Positions 22,862 through 34,919 of a stretch of 64,000 nucleotides of DNA are shown piece by piece; position 1 is the first letter of the stretch, and each line of letters begins with the position of its first letter. Below the pieces are notes generated by a model. That model made no database searches. It was not told the DNA's origin and saw nothing but the letters and a program-made list of their open reading frames with translations. The DNA is from Erigeron canadensis. Lineage: Eukaryota; Streptophyta; Magnoliopsida; Asterales; Asteraceae. Where the stretch lies: the NCBI RefSeq assembly GCF_010389155.1, contig NC_057765.1, forward strand, positions 310,001 to 374,000, read 5' to 3'. The translations under genes were made by a program, and so were the position numbers.

Positions 22862-24543
22862 ATAGTAATATTAACTTATGTATACCATCTTTTATTATTT
22901 ATTTATATATAATTATTATCTCTTATCAATTTAAATTCTTAATGATGACAACCATTTTGAGTTTAATACATTTCTCATAAATTCTCCAATTATCTTCTTT
23001 TTTTTTTAAGTCTCCAATAACTTGAAAACATTTATATTACCATTTTTTTTTCTATAAAATTTTGAAGTTTATAATTATTTAACTAATAATTAATTTTTAA
23101 ATGATAAATTTAACCTCAACGACATTGTCTCTTAATATATTAGTTAATAGGGGAAAAAGAATATGCAGCGGACTTCAGCTATCATGGCTACAGTCATGTA
23201 TAAATTTTTGATTTTTTTTTTCCAATTTAAACCTTTTGATTTATACATATATAAATCCCCCCTAATTTTTACCTTGCTGCAGCCAAAAATGGCTATAATC
23301 CGCTGCAGCGATGTTAAGCCCTAACTAATAATAACAAAAGATGAAAAGATACTATTAAAATCAATAATCAAAGTTTAAAATCAATTTTTAAATTTTGACA
23401 CTTTATTTTAATCTAAGTGTTAAAGATAAAGTTGTTTCAACTTGACAGAATCTTCATCCTATATTAACACTAATTGTTAAAGATATGTTAATTTTTCTTT
23501 TGACCAATTTTCTAACTTAACTTTTATTTTTGGGGTACTAGATCAAGTTTCTTACTATGTTAGCTTCAAATTTGGTTTCGGTTACAATTAGATAAATATA
23601 TGAACTCAAATCTCTATCCTTAACTTTTTGGAATGTACAATATTGCTAAATTTTTCATTGTTGCTTGAACATTTATCATTACTAATTAATGTTAAAAAAT
23701 ATAACAGTTATCATTTTATTTATATATATGTGACATAAAACTTTGCTAATAAAAAAACCACTATAACCCAATAATTAAACTAAGTTGATTTAATTTCATA
23801 TTTGATTTCTGTCATAGATTGATACGTATATGAACTCAAGTTTCCAATAACTTTTTTTTCCACTTTTTGAAGTATAATGAAGTAAGGGGGTGTCTGGTAT
23901 GATGTAATAGAAAGAGGAGAAAGGAAATGAGAAACACTTTCCTTATTTGGTTACATCGAAGATTTAAATCGAGAATATAGAAGTGGGAATGAAATTTTTT
24001 TAATAATATTATATGTGGTTATGTTGATATTAATTTATAGAGTTTTGCATCTTTTATAAAAGTTAATTGTAAGATATATTTTAAAAAATAAAAAAATTAA
24101 GTAATTTAAAAGTTATGGGTTCAATTTTACTTTTGTGAGTTTAGTCATAACATGTTTTTCTATTGAATATATATGATCGGGTGGAATACTGGTGTCATAT
24201 TGATATACTTTTTATGTGTTCTCTCGCATATTCCGCCGGTTAATAATCTTGTTTAAGAAGTAAGAGAAAAGTTAATATAAATTATTATTGGAATAATTAA
24301 ATGCAGTGTGCATGATGTCCAATGTTAAGGACAAAAGTGCCGTCGACCAAACATGCAATAAAATAAAATAAAAAAACACCCACCTAAGTTGTTCCTTTCC
24401 CTCTTGTTGGCTAGATTATTCATCTCCACATTAATTTTCATTTAATTCCCAATTACATTGTCTTTACGCCTATAAAAATGACGATTGTTTTGACTCCCTT
24501 ATTACGCACGTAGTACTTTAAATATAATGTTATTTAAATATAA
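22862..24543. other. AT-rich spacer, no gene; possible decayed transposon end near 23887
   Basis: No coding exon is seen. GGGGGTGTCTGGTATG at about 23887 looks like one terminus of a Tourist-type element, but I found no partner end. Several CTGCAGC / GCTGCAG words around 23165-23310 flank about 120 bp of low-complexity DNA. Confidence 0.35.
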
Positions 24544-25706
24544 CTAGATTTTAGACCCGTGTTCAACAATGGACACAGGATTTACGATATTATTAATATT
24601 AAATCTTTATACATTTAAGTCATAAATTATAATTTTGTAAAAATACGGTTTTAAGTGTTATATTGTGCAAGTTATAGTAAAATAATCACAGGTTCGTCAC
24701 TGTCATTATTAGCCTAGACATATTGATTGATATGTTTGTCGTAGTCATTCAACAAGGAACATGTTATATATAATAATTTTTCATTTATAGAATATTTTGA
24801 AACCAGTTGTGATCATAATTTGATATTATTATGAAAAATAATTAAGAATTAAACATACTTGTGATTTTGTACTTGATATTCAAGTATATGTATTTGATCA
24901 TGATGCAGACCCATAACACGCATAGGTTTATTTTCAATCACATGTCCTATAATAATTTGATAACAATTAGAATTGTTTTTATATTCTTTATAACAATCAG
25001 GACTCTTGATTTAAGTGACAATTATAAAAACTAATATATAAAAAAAGGAGAAAATTATGTATCTTCTTGATTGAGAGATAAAATAAATATTGTATGGAGT
25101 TTATATTGATTTGGATTTAGTATTCAAGTAACGCTCTGTTCTAAATCGTGTTTTGTTCGGTGATCGTCAAATGTTCTGTAATTCCTATTGTGTTTAAAAT
25201 GATGATGTTATATATCGTCATCTGTTATTATGTTTGGTATATGTATCTAAAGTTTAATTTATGTTTATATTAAATATTAAACTAAATATTTATATTTATA
25301 ATTTATAAAAATCTAATATAATATTTGTTAATAAGGCATTAGGTTTTGAAATAAATTTTTGTATACAATATTTTATTTGTTGAACTTTTTTCAATAAATT
25401 AAATGATTGCAAGTTTTAAAGAATTCTCTCAAGTTGATGGCTAAAAATATATATAGATTAAGTATTCAGGGCTACAAAGTGTAAATTATTGATGAAAACC
25501 AAAAAAATGTATATTAATGAGACTTTTTCTACAAATTAATTTAAATATTAATATAATAATATATTTGGATAATGATTATCAGGATTTTTAATTTATAGTT
25601 TATCTAAATGATGACATCATCAAAAGTCAATTTAATGAAATTGAGTGATGTGATTGGTTAATAAGTTATTAGTTCAACTGTCTTATAATATATATTAAAA
25701 TTAAGA
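24544..25706 (-). mobile_element. Non-autonomous Helitron C, minus strand
   Basis: The minus-strand 3' end is a hairpin (CCTGTGT..ACACGGG) then TCTAAAATCTAG followed by T. The 5' end is a short TCTTAA repeat leading into TATATATTATAAGACAGTTG, the counterpart of the start of Helitron A. The exact 5' base is ambiguous (25706 or 25712) because of the repeat. No RepHel coding. Confidence 0.65.
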
Positions 25707-25904
25707 TTAAGATTAAGCTGTTTGCATGTATTTTAAATGTAACCCATCAAGTCATCAACTACAAGTAATTGTTTTTGACCCATTTAACTTTTGACATGAC
25801 AAATCCAAATTAAAACGAACGAACTTCTTGTCCGATTGTGATTGCTTCAATTCGATGATTAATGTGTAGCCTTTAATTTGATCCCGCTTATTCTAAAGGA
25901 TCAT

Positions 25905-26255
25905 CTGCATCAATTTTTGAATAATCCTTTGTAACTTATTTGCTTTTCTTCCAAGGTTCTAACTCTTTTGTTAATTTCCCGCCTTCTAGCTGTCTTAACT
26001 AATTCAAGTATTAGATCATTTGAGGTTCTGACCAATTTTAGACCTACATCTTAATCTTGATGTGCTATTCTTGATGGTATCCATCTTCATACCTTTGTTG
26101 CATGTCTATCTTCGATCTACTTCCAACCGAATTGCTTTCTAGCGTTTTTGGTAACATTTCACTTTTAATAATACCAGCCATTGCCGCCACGACGTTCATC
26201 ATTTGCAACCCAAAACTGGACTTACCAATTCCTTTGGTTGGTAGTCCCATGACAA
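25905..26255 (-). pseudogene. Degenerate coding-like fragment, unrecognised
   Basis: Two stretches on the minus strand look like decayed exons. One (about 26250-26065) reads MGLPTKGIGKSSFGLQMMNV; at the same place a second frame reads VANDERRGGNGW, which suggests a frameshift after FGLQ. The other (about 26045-25905) reads LILELVKTARRREINKRVRT. Codon use looks protein-like but I do not recognise the family. It lies in transposon-rich DNA and may be a fragment moved by an element. Confidence 0.3.
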
Positions 26256-26494
26256 CGTTATATAAGATCTAGCTTCACGTATCATTCTTTATATCATCCA
26301 AGTTCTCTTTGGTCAAACCAAACCAATACTAGCCACCAAAGTAGAGATGACAATGGATCGGATATGGATTGAATGTCGTTATATTATGCATATCCATATC
26401 TAATTTTTTTTTATCATCCATATTCATATTCATATCCATTTAAAATGTTTTTATCCATCCATATTCATATCCAATGGATAAATGGTTATCTATT

Positions 26495-26700
26495 AGATGT
26501 CTTTAAAATATTTTCGCAATCGGATGTTGTAATAAGGGTCACATGTTCGAATCCCGTTTCGAGCATTGTTACTAGCCAATATTCTAAGCGTGCGAGTTGA
26601 AGTTACCGGGTGGGGCGGGCGGGGGAGGGGATCGGGTAGGCCCTCAGTATCCAGTCCGGATACCCATGGTCCGGCCCTTCGATGTTCTAAAAAAAAAATA
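26495..26700 (+). mobile_element. SINE-like or processed repeat with oligo-A tail
   Basis: CACATGTTCGAATCCCG resembles a polymerase III B box (GTTCGAATCC). A GC-rich body (GGTGGGGCGGGCGGGGGAGG) follows, then a CCGGATACCCATGG..CCGGCCC block and TTCTAAAAAAAAA. The A box side is eroded and I found no target duplication. Confidence 0.4.
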
Positions 26701-26969
26701 ACAACATAAAATATACAGTAAACATCGTTGTCATCGATAAATATATTGTTCCAACATTTGACAATCACACGTCATGAATTTTTTTTCTATATTATACAAT
26801 CAAAAATCACCAGTTTTTAACTTGTACAACTATAATATATAAGTTTTTCCATACTTTTTGCAATTTAAAGTATAAAACATTGAATAGTTACTACTAGCTT
26901 TATTTTGTTTACATATTTTTTGGTGCAATATCAAGATTTTAGGAACACACCAACCTCAAAAGTTACAAG

Positions 26970-27004
<35 letters not shown>
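26970..27004. repeat. (TA)n microsatellite
   Basis: About 17 uninterrupted TA units. The putative 5' end of the next Helitron merges into it. Confidence 0.9.
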
Positions 27005-27008
<4 letters not shown>

Positions 27009-28195
27009 TTAAAACAGTAGGAAACCGAACGATTCTAAAGCCTCTAAAAAAACAAACCTATTTTAAAAATATGCCACGTAGGATTTATCCTATGTGGCAT
27101 CTCCATATTTTTTTCCCACAATTTATATTTTTTAAAATGATCTATTATGGAAATCAATTGCAATTTATAAGTTTTTACATGAAAATATTAAGACCCTGGC
27201 TTCGTCATGATTGTATTATTGTAATTGGGATTTATTGGCCATGTAAAAATCTGATAATTAATGTTTTGATGATTTAATTCTTAACAAAGAAAAAATAGTG
27301 TATAGGAGCAGTCACTTTCCACCCCAACTCAAACAAAAAATTACTTTTAATACATAATTTATTTATTTTTTATTGACTATTTTTTACTAATTTGTCTTAC
27401 TCAAGGGCTTTTTATTGATCAAGGTAATTCCCATATTTTTTCTCACAATTTATATTTAAATATTATTTAATTTATGTATTAAAATAAAAATTAATAATTT
27501 CATTCAAACAAAAAAACAACGGATGGTTTAAAGATTTTTCAAAGATACGTGTTATATTAACTAATTATTATTATTTAAGTGTTTAACAACACATTGATCC
27601 GTCAAAATAAAAAAAATCACGGTTTTTTTTGTGCATCTATCTTGCATGCATATTCATCAAAATGATACATCAAACAAAAAACGTGATTTTTTTATTTTGA
27701 CGGATTAATGTGTTGTTAAACACTTAAATAATGATAATTAGTTATGCACTATGTCAGTTTTATAGACTTTTAATGCATCAAAATGTAGTTTTTAAGTGTT
27801 CTCATTTGTTCTCATTTTAATTTGGTTCTCATTTTAATATTGTTAACCATCTTACATCACGACGTAATTGAAGATTTGTGTTTTGAAAGACCCAGATTCA
27901 CTCTTGTCAAAAAGTTTGAGAATTGAAACTAACTATTGATAAAAAAAAAAAAACCTCAGCATAACAATGTTGTACATTGAATCAGAGAATTCCCATCAAA
28001 TTACCTTTATTTTTACATTGTATGGCATATTTCCGTAGTTCATTTGTACATGACATTAAACATGAATGTGTTTACTACTAATTTACATATTAATTAACTT
28101 TGATACCATTTCCTTATAACATGTTTTACAAGTATCTACAAACAATATTCATCATCAATTTAAATAACCGCACATCATGCGGGTAAGATACCTAG
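27003..28195 (+). mobile_element. Helitron-like element, same 3' family as 19270
   Basis: The 3' end is a hairpin CCGCAC-ATCAT-GCGGG, TAAGATAC, CTAG followed by T. The 5' end is inferred at TATAATTATTAAAACAGTAG next to the (TA)n run and is uncertain. A strong 30-bp palindrome with a GCCACGTAGG / CCTATGTGGC core lies at 27069-27098. A foldback MITE is nested at 27558-27744. No RepHel coding. Confidence 0.55.
27558..27744. mobile_element. Foldback MITE with about 63-bp inverted arms
   Basis: The left arm runs from TAACTAATTATTATTATTTA through ACACATTGATCCGTC to AATCACG. The right arm (about 27681-27744) is its complement, with few mismatches. The about 50-70 nt centre contains GCATGCATATTCATC. 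The arms would make a very stable stem in DNA or RNA. No coding. Confidence 0.75.
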
Positions 28196-29299
28196 TATAT
28201 ATATATATAACGAAAATGTAAGATATGTTAAGCACATGTGCATTTATATTTGTAATAATATAAATAATAATAACAAATTTAGTTAATTTCGGGTTAATGG
28301 ATGACATCCATGAATGACAAACTTTCATCCATATCCACTCCATTAAACATCTATATTCGCTCTACATCCAAACTTCATCCACTTAATGTCATCCATATCT
28401 ACCAATGATGGATCGAATCGGGTGAATGTTCACTAGATCGAATTACCATTATCATTCCTACACCGCTTCAACAACTTTTAAATTTTATCATCGGGGCTTG
28501 AGACCTTGTGACATTCTTTGCAAATATTTCTAAAACACATTTAAAATTTTTACATATTACCCCAAATGATAAACATAATTTCTCTCAGGGCTACATAGCC
28601 TTTATAACATTCTTTACAAAACTTTGTTTACGTGTGTTTTATAAAGGACTTGCTAAAAATAGCTCTAACTTTTTAATGTGTACATAAATTAGTTATATAT
28701 GGTATTGTTCAGGCCGTGCGCTTTTAATATATAATATACAAATGTTTTATACAAGTTAACTACTGTCATAAGGGTTGTATTTAATATTTAATTTATAAAT
28801 TAATTTGTATATGTAAAATTTAGCGTCTCTTATCTGAGCTTCTTTTTGGTCATTTTCTTTTATCACGCCTTCATCTTCGCTTTTATTCTAAGTTTTATAC
28901 ATTATTTTTACTTATGTTGCTACTAAGACGAGAAAGATTGTTACTTTTAACTTTTAAGTTCTTTTTTTCTTATGTTAAACGACAATGCTAAAATTTTTAT
29001 ACTTTATATATAAAGTCACAGCAATTTCATAAGAGTACAAATATGTGCAGGGATGTTGATACAAGGATTGTTAGCGAGTTTAATATAAAAATTTGTATGT
29101 TACCGACATACCGCAGAGGCGCAAACAATAAATGTAATGTCTTCCGCGATAATGTTCGGATGAAATATCTAGTTGAAAATATATAATAGTTTGAAGATTT
29201 TTTATTTTTTCTTTTTGATATCTTATTTTTTCAAATACATAAATCATAATTTTTTGTTATATTGATACTATCTATGTTTTATTTAAGGTGTGGATCAAT
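28196..29299. other. AT-rich spacer, nothing recognised
   Basis: No exon, RNA gene or transposon end could be supported here on either strand. Confidence 0.45.
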
Positions 29300-29480
29300 T
29301 TGCTCGCAAGTCTGAAGACACGACATTTAATTGGGATAAAACTCTGTCCCCTTGCATGATTTAAACCTACTTCACAGAAGAACTTTATTTTTGAACTTTT
29401 TTGAAATGTCTTTTCCATGTCTTAAACTCTAGACCTCTAGCATGTAAAGTTAGTATTCAACCATTGAGCTATACACAATC
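29300..29480 (-). mobile_element. tRNA-derived SINE-like repeat, copy 2
   Basis: Collinear with the copy at 2330-2572. On the minus strand it has TATAGCTCAATGGTTGAA (A-box side), GAGGTCTAGAGTTTAAGAC (eroded B box), then the ATGCAAGGGGACAGAG..ATGTCGTGTC body. It is more diverged than copy 1, so it is probably older. Confidence 0.5.
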
Positions 29481-31326
29481 TATGTTTAATCTCTCGAAAA
29501 ATTGTTATCCTGAAACTAACTTGATTGAAAGATTATGATAAATAGGAAGGGAAAATGATATACCCTATTTATTTAGGGAGAAGGTTCTATAAAGTTATCT
29601 CAACTTGCATAGTTAAGTTGAAAAGATCTTGACCTTTAGATAAAAATTAAAAAATCAATTATCCCAACTTAGAGAATCCTTTCCCATTTAATAATAGTTG
29701 ACTTCATCAATGCCGGTATTTTAATTTACTTATATATATATATATACGTAGTGAGTGTATTGGATGGACTATGTATCTCGAAGACAAAGATTATACTATA
29801 TAAAAATATAACAGTTGATGCCCATTTGGCTGGGTGGGCTACATTTGTGGAAGGAAGGCCTGCCACTCGTTTTTGTAAATTTTGTGTCTTTCTATTTGTT
29901 TTCTCCAAATACTTTTTCACGATACATGTGACTTTTTTTTTTGTTAATTAAAAACAGTGCATGTATAAAAGTAAAAAACTAGAACTAGAATAAATAAAAT
30001 CATCTTTCTTCTTTTCTTCTTTATATAGTCTGTTTCTAGTGAAGAAGATTTTAACGGGTGTATGATTTATTGATGGGAAGTGATATTCATACCACCAAAC
30101 TTGATTAATTTACCATACTATACAAATATTACAACACATTATATAAACAGTTAATGCATAGTAAATCAATCAACTTAATTAGTACTAATATCACTTCCCT
30201 TTATTGATGGGAATGATGGAAATCAATTTCTGAACCCAACATTTTATGTGGCTTTTGTATATGCCAAATTTATTTGATTAGATATCTAATATTGATATTC
30301 AACACAACAAACCAAACAATTTCAACACAATAGACCATACCATTTTAATATGGATGAAACTTTTTTTTTTTCATCCACATTTTATAAATCAAATGCAACC
30401 TAAATAAAAATAACAATTAAATTATTAACACTAAAGTGGAAAGCTAGCTAGTTCTACCAAAATGTGTTATATGGGCCAAAAAGTCTTCGATTCAGATGTG
30501 GAAGCTAAGGTTTAATCTGGATATTGTATTATGGGTGTTTTCAAATCTTTGTTTTGATGACCCCAGGATGTTAAATTACAAAGATGCATATAAAGAAAAA
30601 CCAAATATACTAATAATAATGGGATATCAAGCACTAAGAAATTTCTATAGGGAATCAAATACTTTAATTCTCAAACATATAAAAAGAAAATCAAATATGG
30701 TAATTATGTTGATTAGAAGTTAAAAGGTAAAGTGCAAATTTTACGTAGGTTTTTGCAATGATCTTCCCATTAAAAATAACTAAAATGATCTAATAGTACT
30801 AATAATAATGGTGTTGCTATATTGGGAAAAGGATGATTGTGAAAAATAAAAAAATAAAAATAGCCTCAACAAAGTCTACAAGGATATTTTTGTTACATTT
30901 AAATGGGAAAAATGTGATTATTTAGAAAAGGGAAATGCTTAAATACAAACGTGCATAAAAAAACTTGTACTTTCCATATTAAAAGCCCGCCCCATGATTT
31001 TCATGGTAAATGTACAAACAATTTATACACCTTAAACACAGCCCTAAGGGCTGTATTTAGCAAACCCCTTTAGAAAAACCTATCAACCTCACGAACATAA
31101 CTTGTAGTTTCTCCTAAGTTAAATTTATACTAGGAGTATAGGACATCCACAATCGTGTTTTTTTACAATTTTTTTTTTTAAAAAAAGAAATGTCTAAAAA
31201 GATGTAAAAGGTTTTTACAAATAAGTTTTACTTTCCAATAACAAATTTTTATTTTTTAAATTTGTAAGTTGAAGACATTAAATACTACACATTAGCTTAA
31301 AGTTTATTAAAATATACATTAAGTTA
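29481..31326. other. AT-rich spacer, nothing recognised
   Basis: A (TA)n-like run near 29731-29746 and short chance open frames only. No coding or repeat boundary supported. Confidence 0.4.
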
Positions 31327-31641
31327 GGCTAAACGGAGTGGGAAGAAATCCCCCTATTTTTCGTCCAAAACTCGCCCAGCACACCGCCCCCCCTTCCGAA
31401 TGCGCCCCTCCCCCCTTCTGGCGAGATATATATTCCGCCCAAAACACCTTTGACCAAACAATTGGTTTCCGTGTTTTCGGTCTCCAACGGCTACTTTGAA
31501 TATATATTTTTTTTTCTTTTCTTCCTATATATATACTGCCCATCTATATTTAAACCAACACAAACCCAATAAAAAACTAAAACAAAACCAACATCCCTTC
31601 CAAAAATTATACAAAGAAAAACACTACATTATTTAACAAAT

Positions 31642-33407
31642 ATGGAAAATATCGATGAATTTTCATCTTCTAGTTCTTCGTCAAGTGGTGGTTCAACCGA
31701 TCTAGACGAGGCTATTGAGCAAACAATCGTTTTGATGATAAACACGATGTTAGAAGCCGCAAGAGAAGAAGAACAAGATGAGGGGGCGCACCAATACCAC
31801 GTGAGCCCGGAAGTAGGCGTAGGGCTGTTCTAGATCGGAGACGGCATGAGACAAACGAATGGTTGATGCGTTATTACTTTGTTGACAACCCCGTTTATCC
31901 ACCAAGGGAGTTTAGGAAGCGCTACCGTATGAGTAAACGTTTATTTTTGCAAATAACAAGAGATTTGGAAGAGAAGTATAGGTACTTCCAACAAAGATAT
32001 GATGCTCGTGGGAAGTTAGGTTTCACCGGGATACAAAAGTGTACTGCGGCGCTTCGCCAACTAGCCTACGGGAGTACCGTCGACTCATTTGACGAAAATT
32101 TCGAGATGTTTGAAAGCGTTTTACGAGAGTCACTGGCCAACTTTTGTGAAGGTATCAATATAATATTTTACTTACGTAGTTTTACATTTTATTATAACAT
32201 ACTTATTATAATTTAGTTACGTAGTTTTACATTTTATTATAGCTTAGTTATTATAATTTACTTACGTAGTTTTACATTTTATTATAACTTAGTTATTATA
32301 ATTTACTTACGTAGTTTTACATTTTATTATAACTCAGTTATTATAATTTACTTACGTAGTTTTACATTTTATTATAACTTATTTATTATAATTTACTTAC
32401 GTAGTTTTACATTTTATTATAAATTAGTTATTATAATTTAGTTACGTACTTTTACATTTTATTAGGTGTTAGGAGTATATATGGCCGACCTTTCTACATA
32501 GACCTACTTCTAGCGATATACAGCGGCTTTATGATGTGCATGAGCAGCTACATGGTTTCCCGGACATGATAGGTATTGATTGCATGCATTGGGCAATGGG
32601 AGATGTGTCCTACAACATGGCGTGGTACGCATACACGAGGGGATATTGGGCAGCCGTCCATGATATTTCAGGCTGTCGTATCGACTGATTTGTGTATTTG
32701 GAATGCTTATTTTGGGCAGCAAGGTTCAAACAATGACATCAACGTATTTGAGTCGTCGCCCATACTTGAAGAACTTATTCCCGGGTTGGCACCTACAGGT
32801 TAGAATTATAAAATTTGACATTATAATTAGTATACACTTCAACATTATATGATTATAACGTATTAAAGTTATAAATTGCAGCTCCTTTTTATGCAAACGA
32901 CAATTATTACAAAGCCGGATGTTATTTGAGTGATGGCATCTATCCAGAGTATGCTACCTTCGTGAAGTCATTTACCGACCCAATTGATGACAAAAGAAAA
33001 TACTTCAAGAAAAAAAGGAGTTGGCGAGAAAGGATATTGAGCGAGCTTTTGGCGTGTTGAAGAAGCGTTGGAAAGTTATTAGCTTTCCATCACGGTTTTG
33101 GACCAAAGAGAGGATGTATAACGTGTTATATACATGTATTATTTTACATAACATGATTTTGCAGGATGAAGACAAAGCTTTCTGTCAAGACTTCTACAAG
33201 TACGACCCGCCTTTGGACGAGGAATATTGGATGCAAGAAACTCTAATGGAGAAGCGGATTGAGAACTCAAATGTGGTTAGAAGCAGGGAAACACATAACA
33301 TATTATTGGCTGATTTGGTGGATCATGTATGGGAGAACCGCACGAGGACAGGCGAAGAAGAATACGTGCCGCCTACCGTTGAGTCTTACTTTAGCGATGA
33401 CGACTAG
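31642..33407 (+). pseudogene. PIF/Harbinger (HARBI1-like, DDE_Tnp_4) transposase, at least three frameshifts
   Basis: Harbinger transposases are DDE nucleases that cut and paste the element. Coding blocks: 31642 to about 31800 (acidic Ser-rich start), 31800-32150 (NEWLMRYYFVDNPVYPPREF and FRKRYRMSKRLFLQI), 32465-32798 and 32882-33407. The catalytic triad is visible as D in GIDCMHW (about 32577), D in NNDINVF (about 32736) and E in DIERAFGVLKKRW (about 33033). Two introns are inferred: one ending at TTATTAG 32465, made of a 45-bp minisatellite, and one at 32799-32881. The frame breaks near 31785-31800, at an extra A at about 32595 and in the A run at 33010-33016. It ends with a DEEY-type acidic tail and YFSDDD. 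It cannot make an active protein as it stands. Confidence 0.85.
32172..32465 (+). repeat. 45-bp minisatellite, 6.5 copies, filling a transposase intron
   Basis: TTACGTAGTTTTACATTTTA starts units at 32172, 32217, 32262, 32307, 32352, 32397 and 32442, exactly 45 bp apart. Units differ by one or two bases. The last copy is truncated at TTTTATTAG, which also serves as the inferred 3' splice site. Confidence 0.95.
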
Positions 33408-33756
33408 TTTTTAGTCTAATATGTTGTATGGTGTGTATTTGAACTTTATTAATCATGTGTTTGAACTTTATGAATCATGCATTTGAACTTTAATAATTAT
33501 GTATTTGAACTTTATAAATTATGTAATAGTTAATTTTTTGAATTCTATTTATAGTAAGTTGGATTTTTTTTAATTAAAAAAATGGAGATGAAAAAAAAAG
33601 AAAAAAAATCATTAGAATGTAACAAGTATCACAAGTCCCCAACTCCTAAATATGCCTCACTTCCCCATTTTCCCATCAAAAACCTCTTGTTTACATGGCG
33701 CCACATGACGGATAACCCCCCACCCTTAAAAATATGTTTCACTCCTATTAGTCTTA

Positions 33757-34149
33757 GTACAAACATAAGTTAGAAGATATAATCTATAGGTTGGAGGATT
33801 TTCATCTGCTCTCATTTAAATATATTTAAATAGTTATATTTAAATTAACATTAACCTATTGAATTTTTTTTTTGTTTGGTCATTGGAGAGCAAAGTTTTC
33901 TTTAAAAAACTTACACATTCTTATTTATTTATTTTTTTTTATGAAAAAACACTATTTTGGATGATCTGGACTCTAATGCCCTAGTGGAGGGCTTGTTGTT
34001 GACTCGTGAGTGGCCAACACCATTAGCTATGATTCTTGGTTGTCTCGTGGTAAGGTCACTGAGGTATGTGGTGTTGGTCATGAGATACTAGTTTGTTTTT
34101 TTTAAAATCCAATTGTAAATTAAGGCTAGTATTTGGTTAATGATGCAGT
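33757..34149. other. Spacer, nothing recognised
   Basis: AT-rich DNA between the Harbinger element and the foldback at 34150. No exon seen. Confidence 0.4.
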
Positions 34150-34430
34150 GAGGATATCGCTAGAGGATTAGTGGTTAAACTCTTTGAGTTTTTTTATATT
34201 TTTCTGATGTAAAGCTGGCAAGGACTAATGGTTATTGGTAGTGCTAATGTGGCTGATAGGACTAGTGATTGGTTGGTGATGATATGGGATTGACCAATAT
34301 CATTACTAACCAACCACTAGTCCTATTAACGTCATATAAAAAAACAATAAAATTGTTATATCACTAATTAACCACTAATCCTTAATAAATATTGGACTAA
34401 TTACTAACGAACTATAGTACATAGTTACAA
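34150..34430. mobile_element. Foldback element / imperfect hairpin with GGACTAGTGGTT repeats
   Basis: The core is a near-perfect hairpin: 34255-34285 pairs with 34297-34327 (31 positions, four mismatches or G-U) around an 11-nt loop. Outer words GGATTAGTGGTTAA (about 34166) and its complement (about 34368-34385) extend the pairing. Variants of GGACTAATGGTTATTGG recur in the left half. It lies about 0.5 kb before the inferred NF-YA transcription start. A MITE is most likely; a young small-RNA hairpin is possible. Confidence 0.5.
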
Positions 34431-34877
34431 GCTATCTAGTTGTACACTAACTAATCACAAACTGAAATAATAAAATTATAAAACATATTGTGTTGTTCAA
34501 ACTTTATACTAATTTTTTTTCTTCTTTTTGGAAAGGCACAAACTTCATAAAGTATAAATTATAGATAAAATACCACTTTTACGATAGTGGTATATATTGA
34601 ATGAATGGTGGGACCAAAGCCTAGCACAGAATAAGAAGCAACAACTTATAAATTATCATGGTATTACAGAAGTATATATAAAAAGCAAATTTCCAAATGA
34701 TCAGGGGAAAGGCAAGTTATATCATGGTATTGTTGCCTGTCTCTATTATTTGATTTAGCAATAGCAAGGTATACAACAAAAAAAATCACCAAACATTTTA
34801 TTATGATAAAATAATAGTAGTAGTAATTATATAGGTAAAGAAAAACCAAAACCAGATAGATAGATATATATGACAGG

Positions 34878-34898
34878 GAAAGAGAGAGAGAGAGAGAG
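34878..34898. repeat. (GA)n microsatellite upstream of NF-YA
   Basis: About ten GA units, just upstream of the presumed NF-YA leader. GA-rich tracts near start sites can bind plant BPC factors, but nothing here shows that directly. Confidence 0.85.
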
Positions 34899-34919
34899 AA
34901 AAGATCTATAACTAAGTAT

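Larger units (their letters stand above)
31327..33753 (+). mobile_element. PIF/Harbinger transposon, 2.4 kb, with decayed transposase
   Basis: The ends are imperfect inverted repeats: GGCTAAACGGAGTGGGAA on the left and the complement of GACTAATAGGAGTGAAAC on the right. TTA flanks both sides (31324-31326 and 33754-33756), the standard 3-bp PIF/Harbinger duplication. The interior holds a transposase-like gene (31642-33407). A smaller relative without transposase is at 18055-18755. Confidence 0.85.

Noticed and set aside
30496..30723. 75-codon open frame
   Set aside because: AT-rich chance frame without recognisable motifs, splice context or neighbours.
32172..32465. CRISPR-like array
   Set aside because: The 45-bp units are head-to-tail without unique spacers; this is a minisatellite in a eukaryotic intron.
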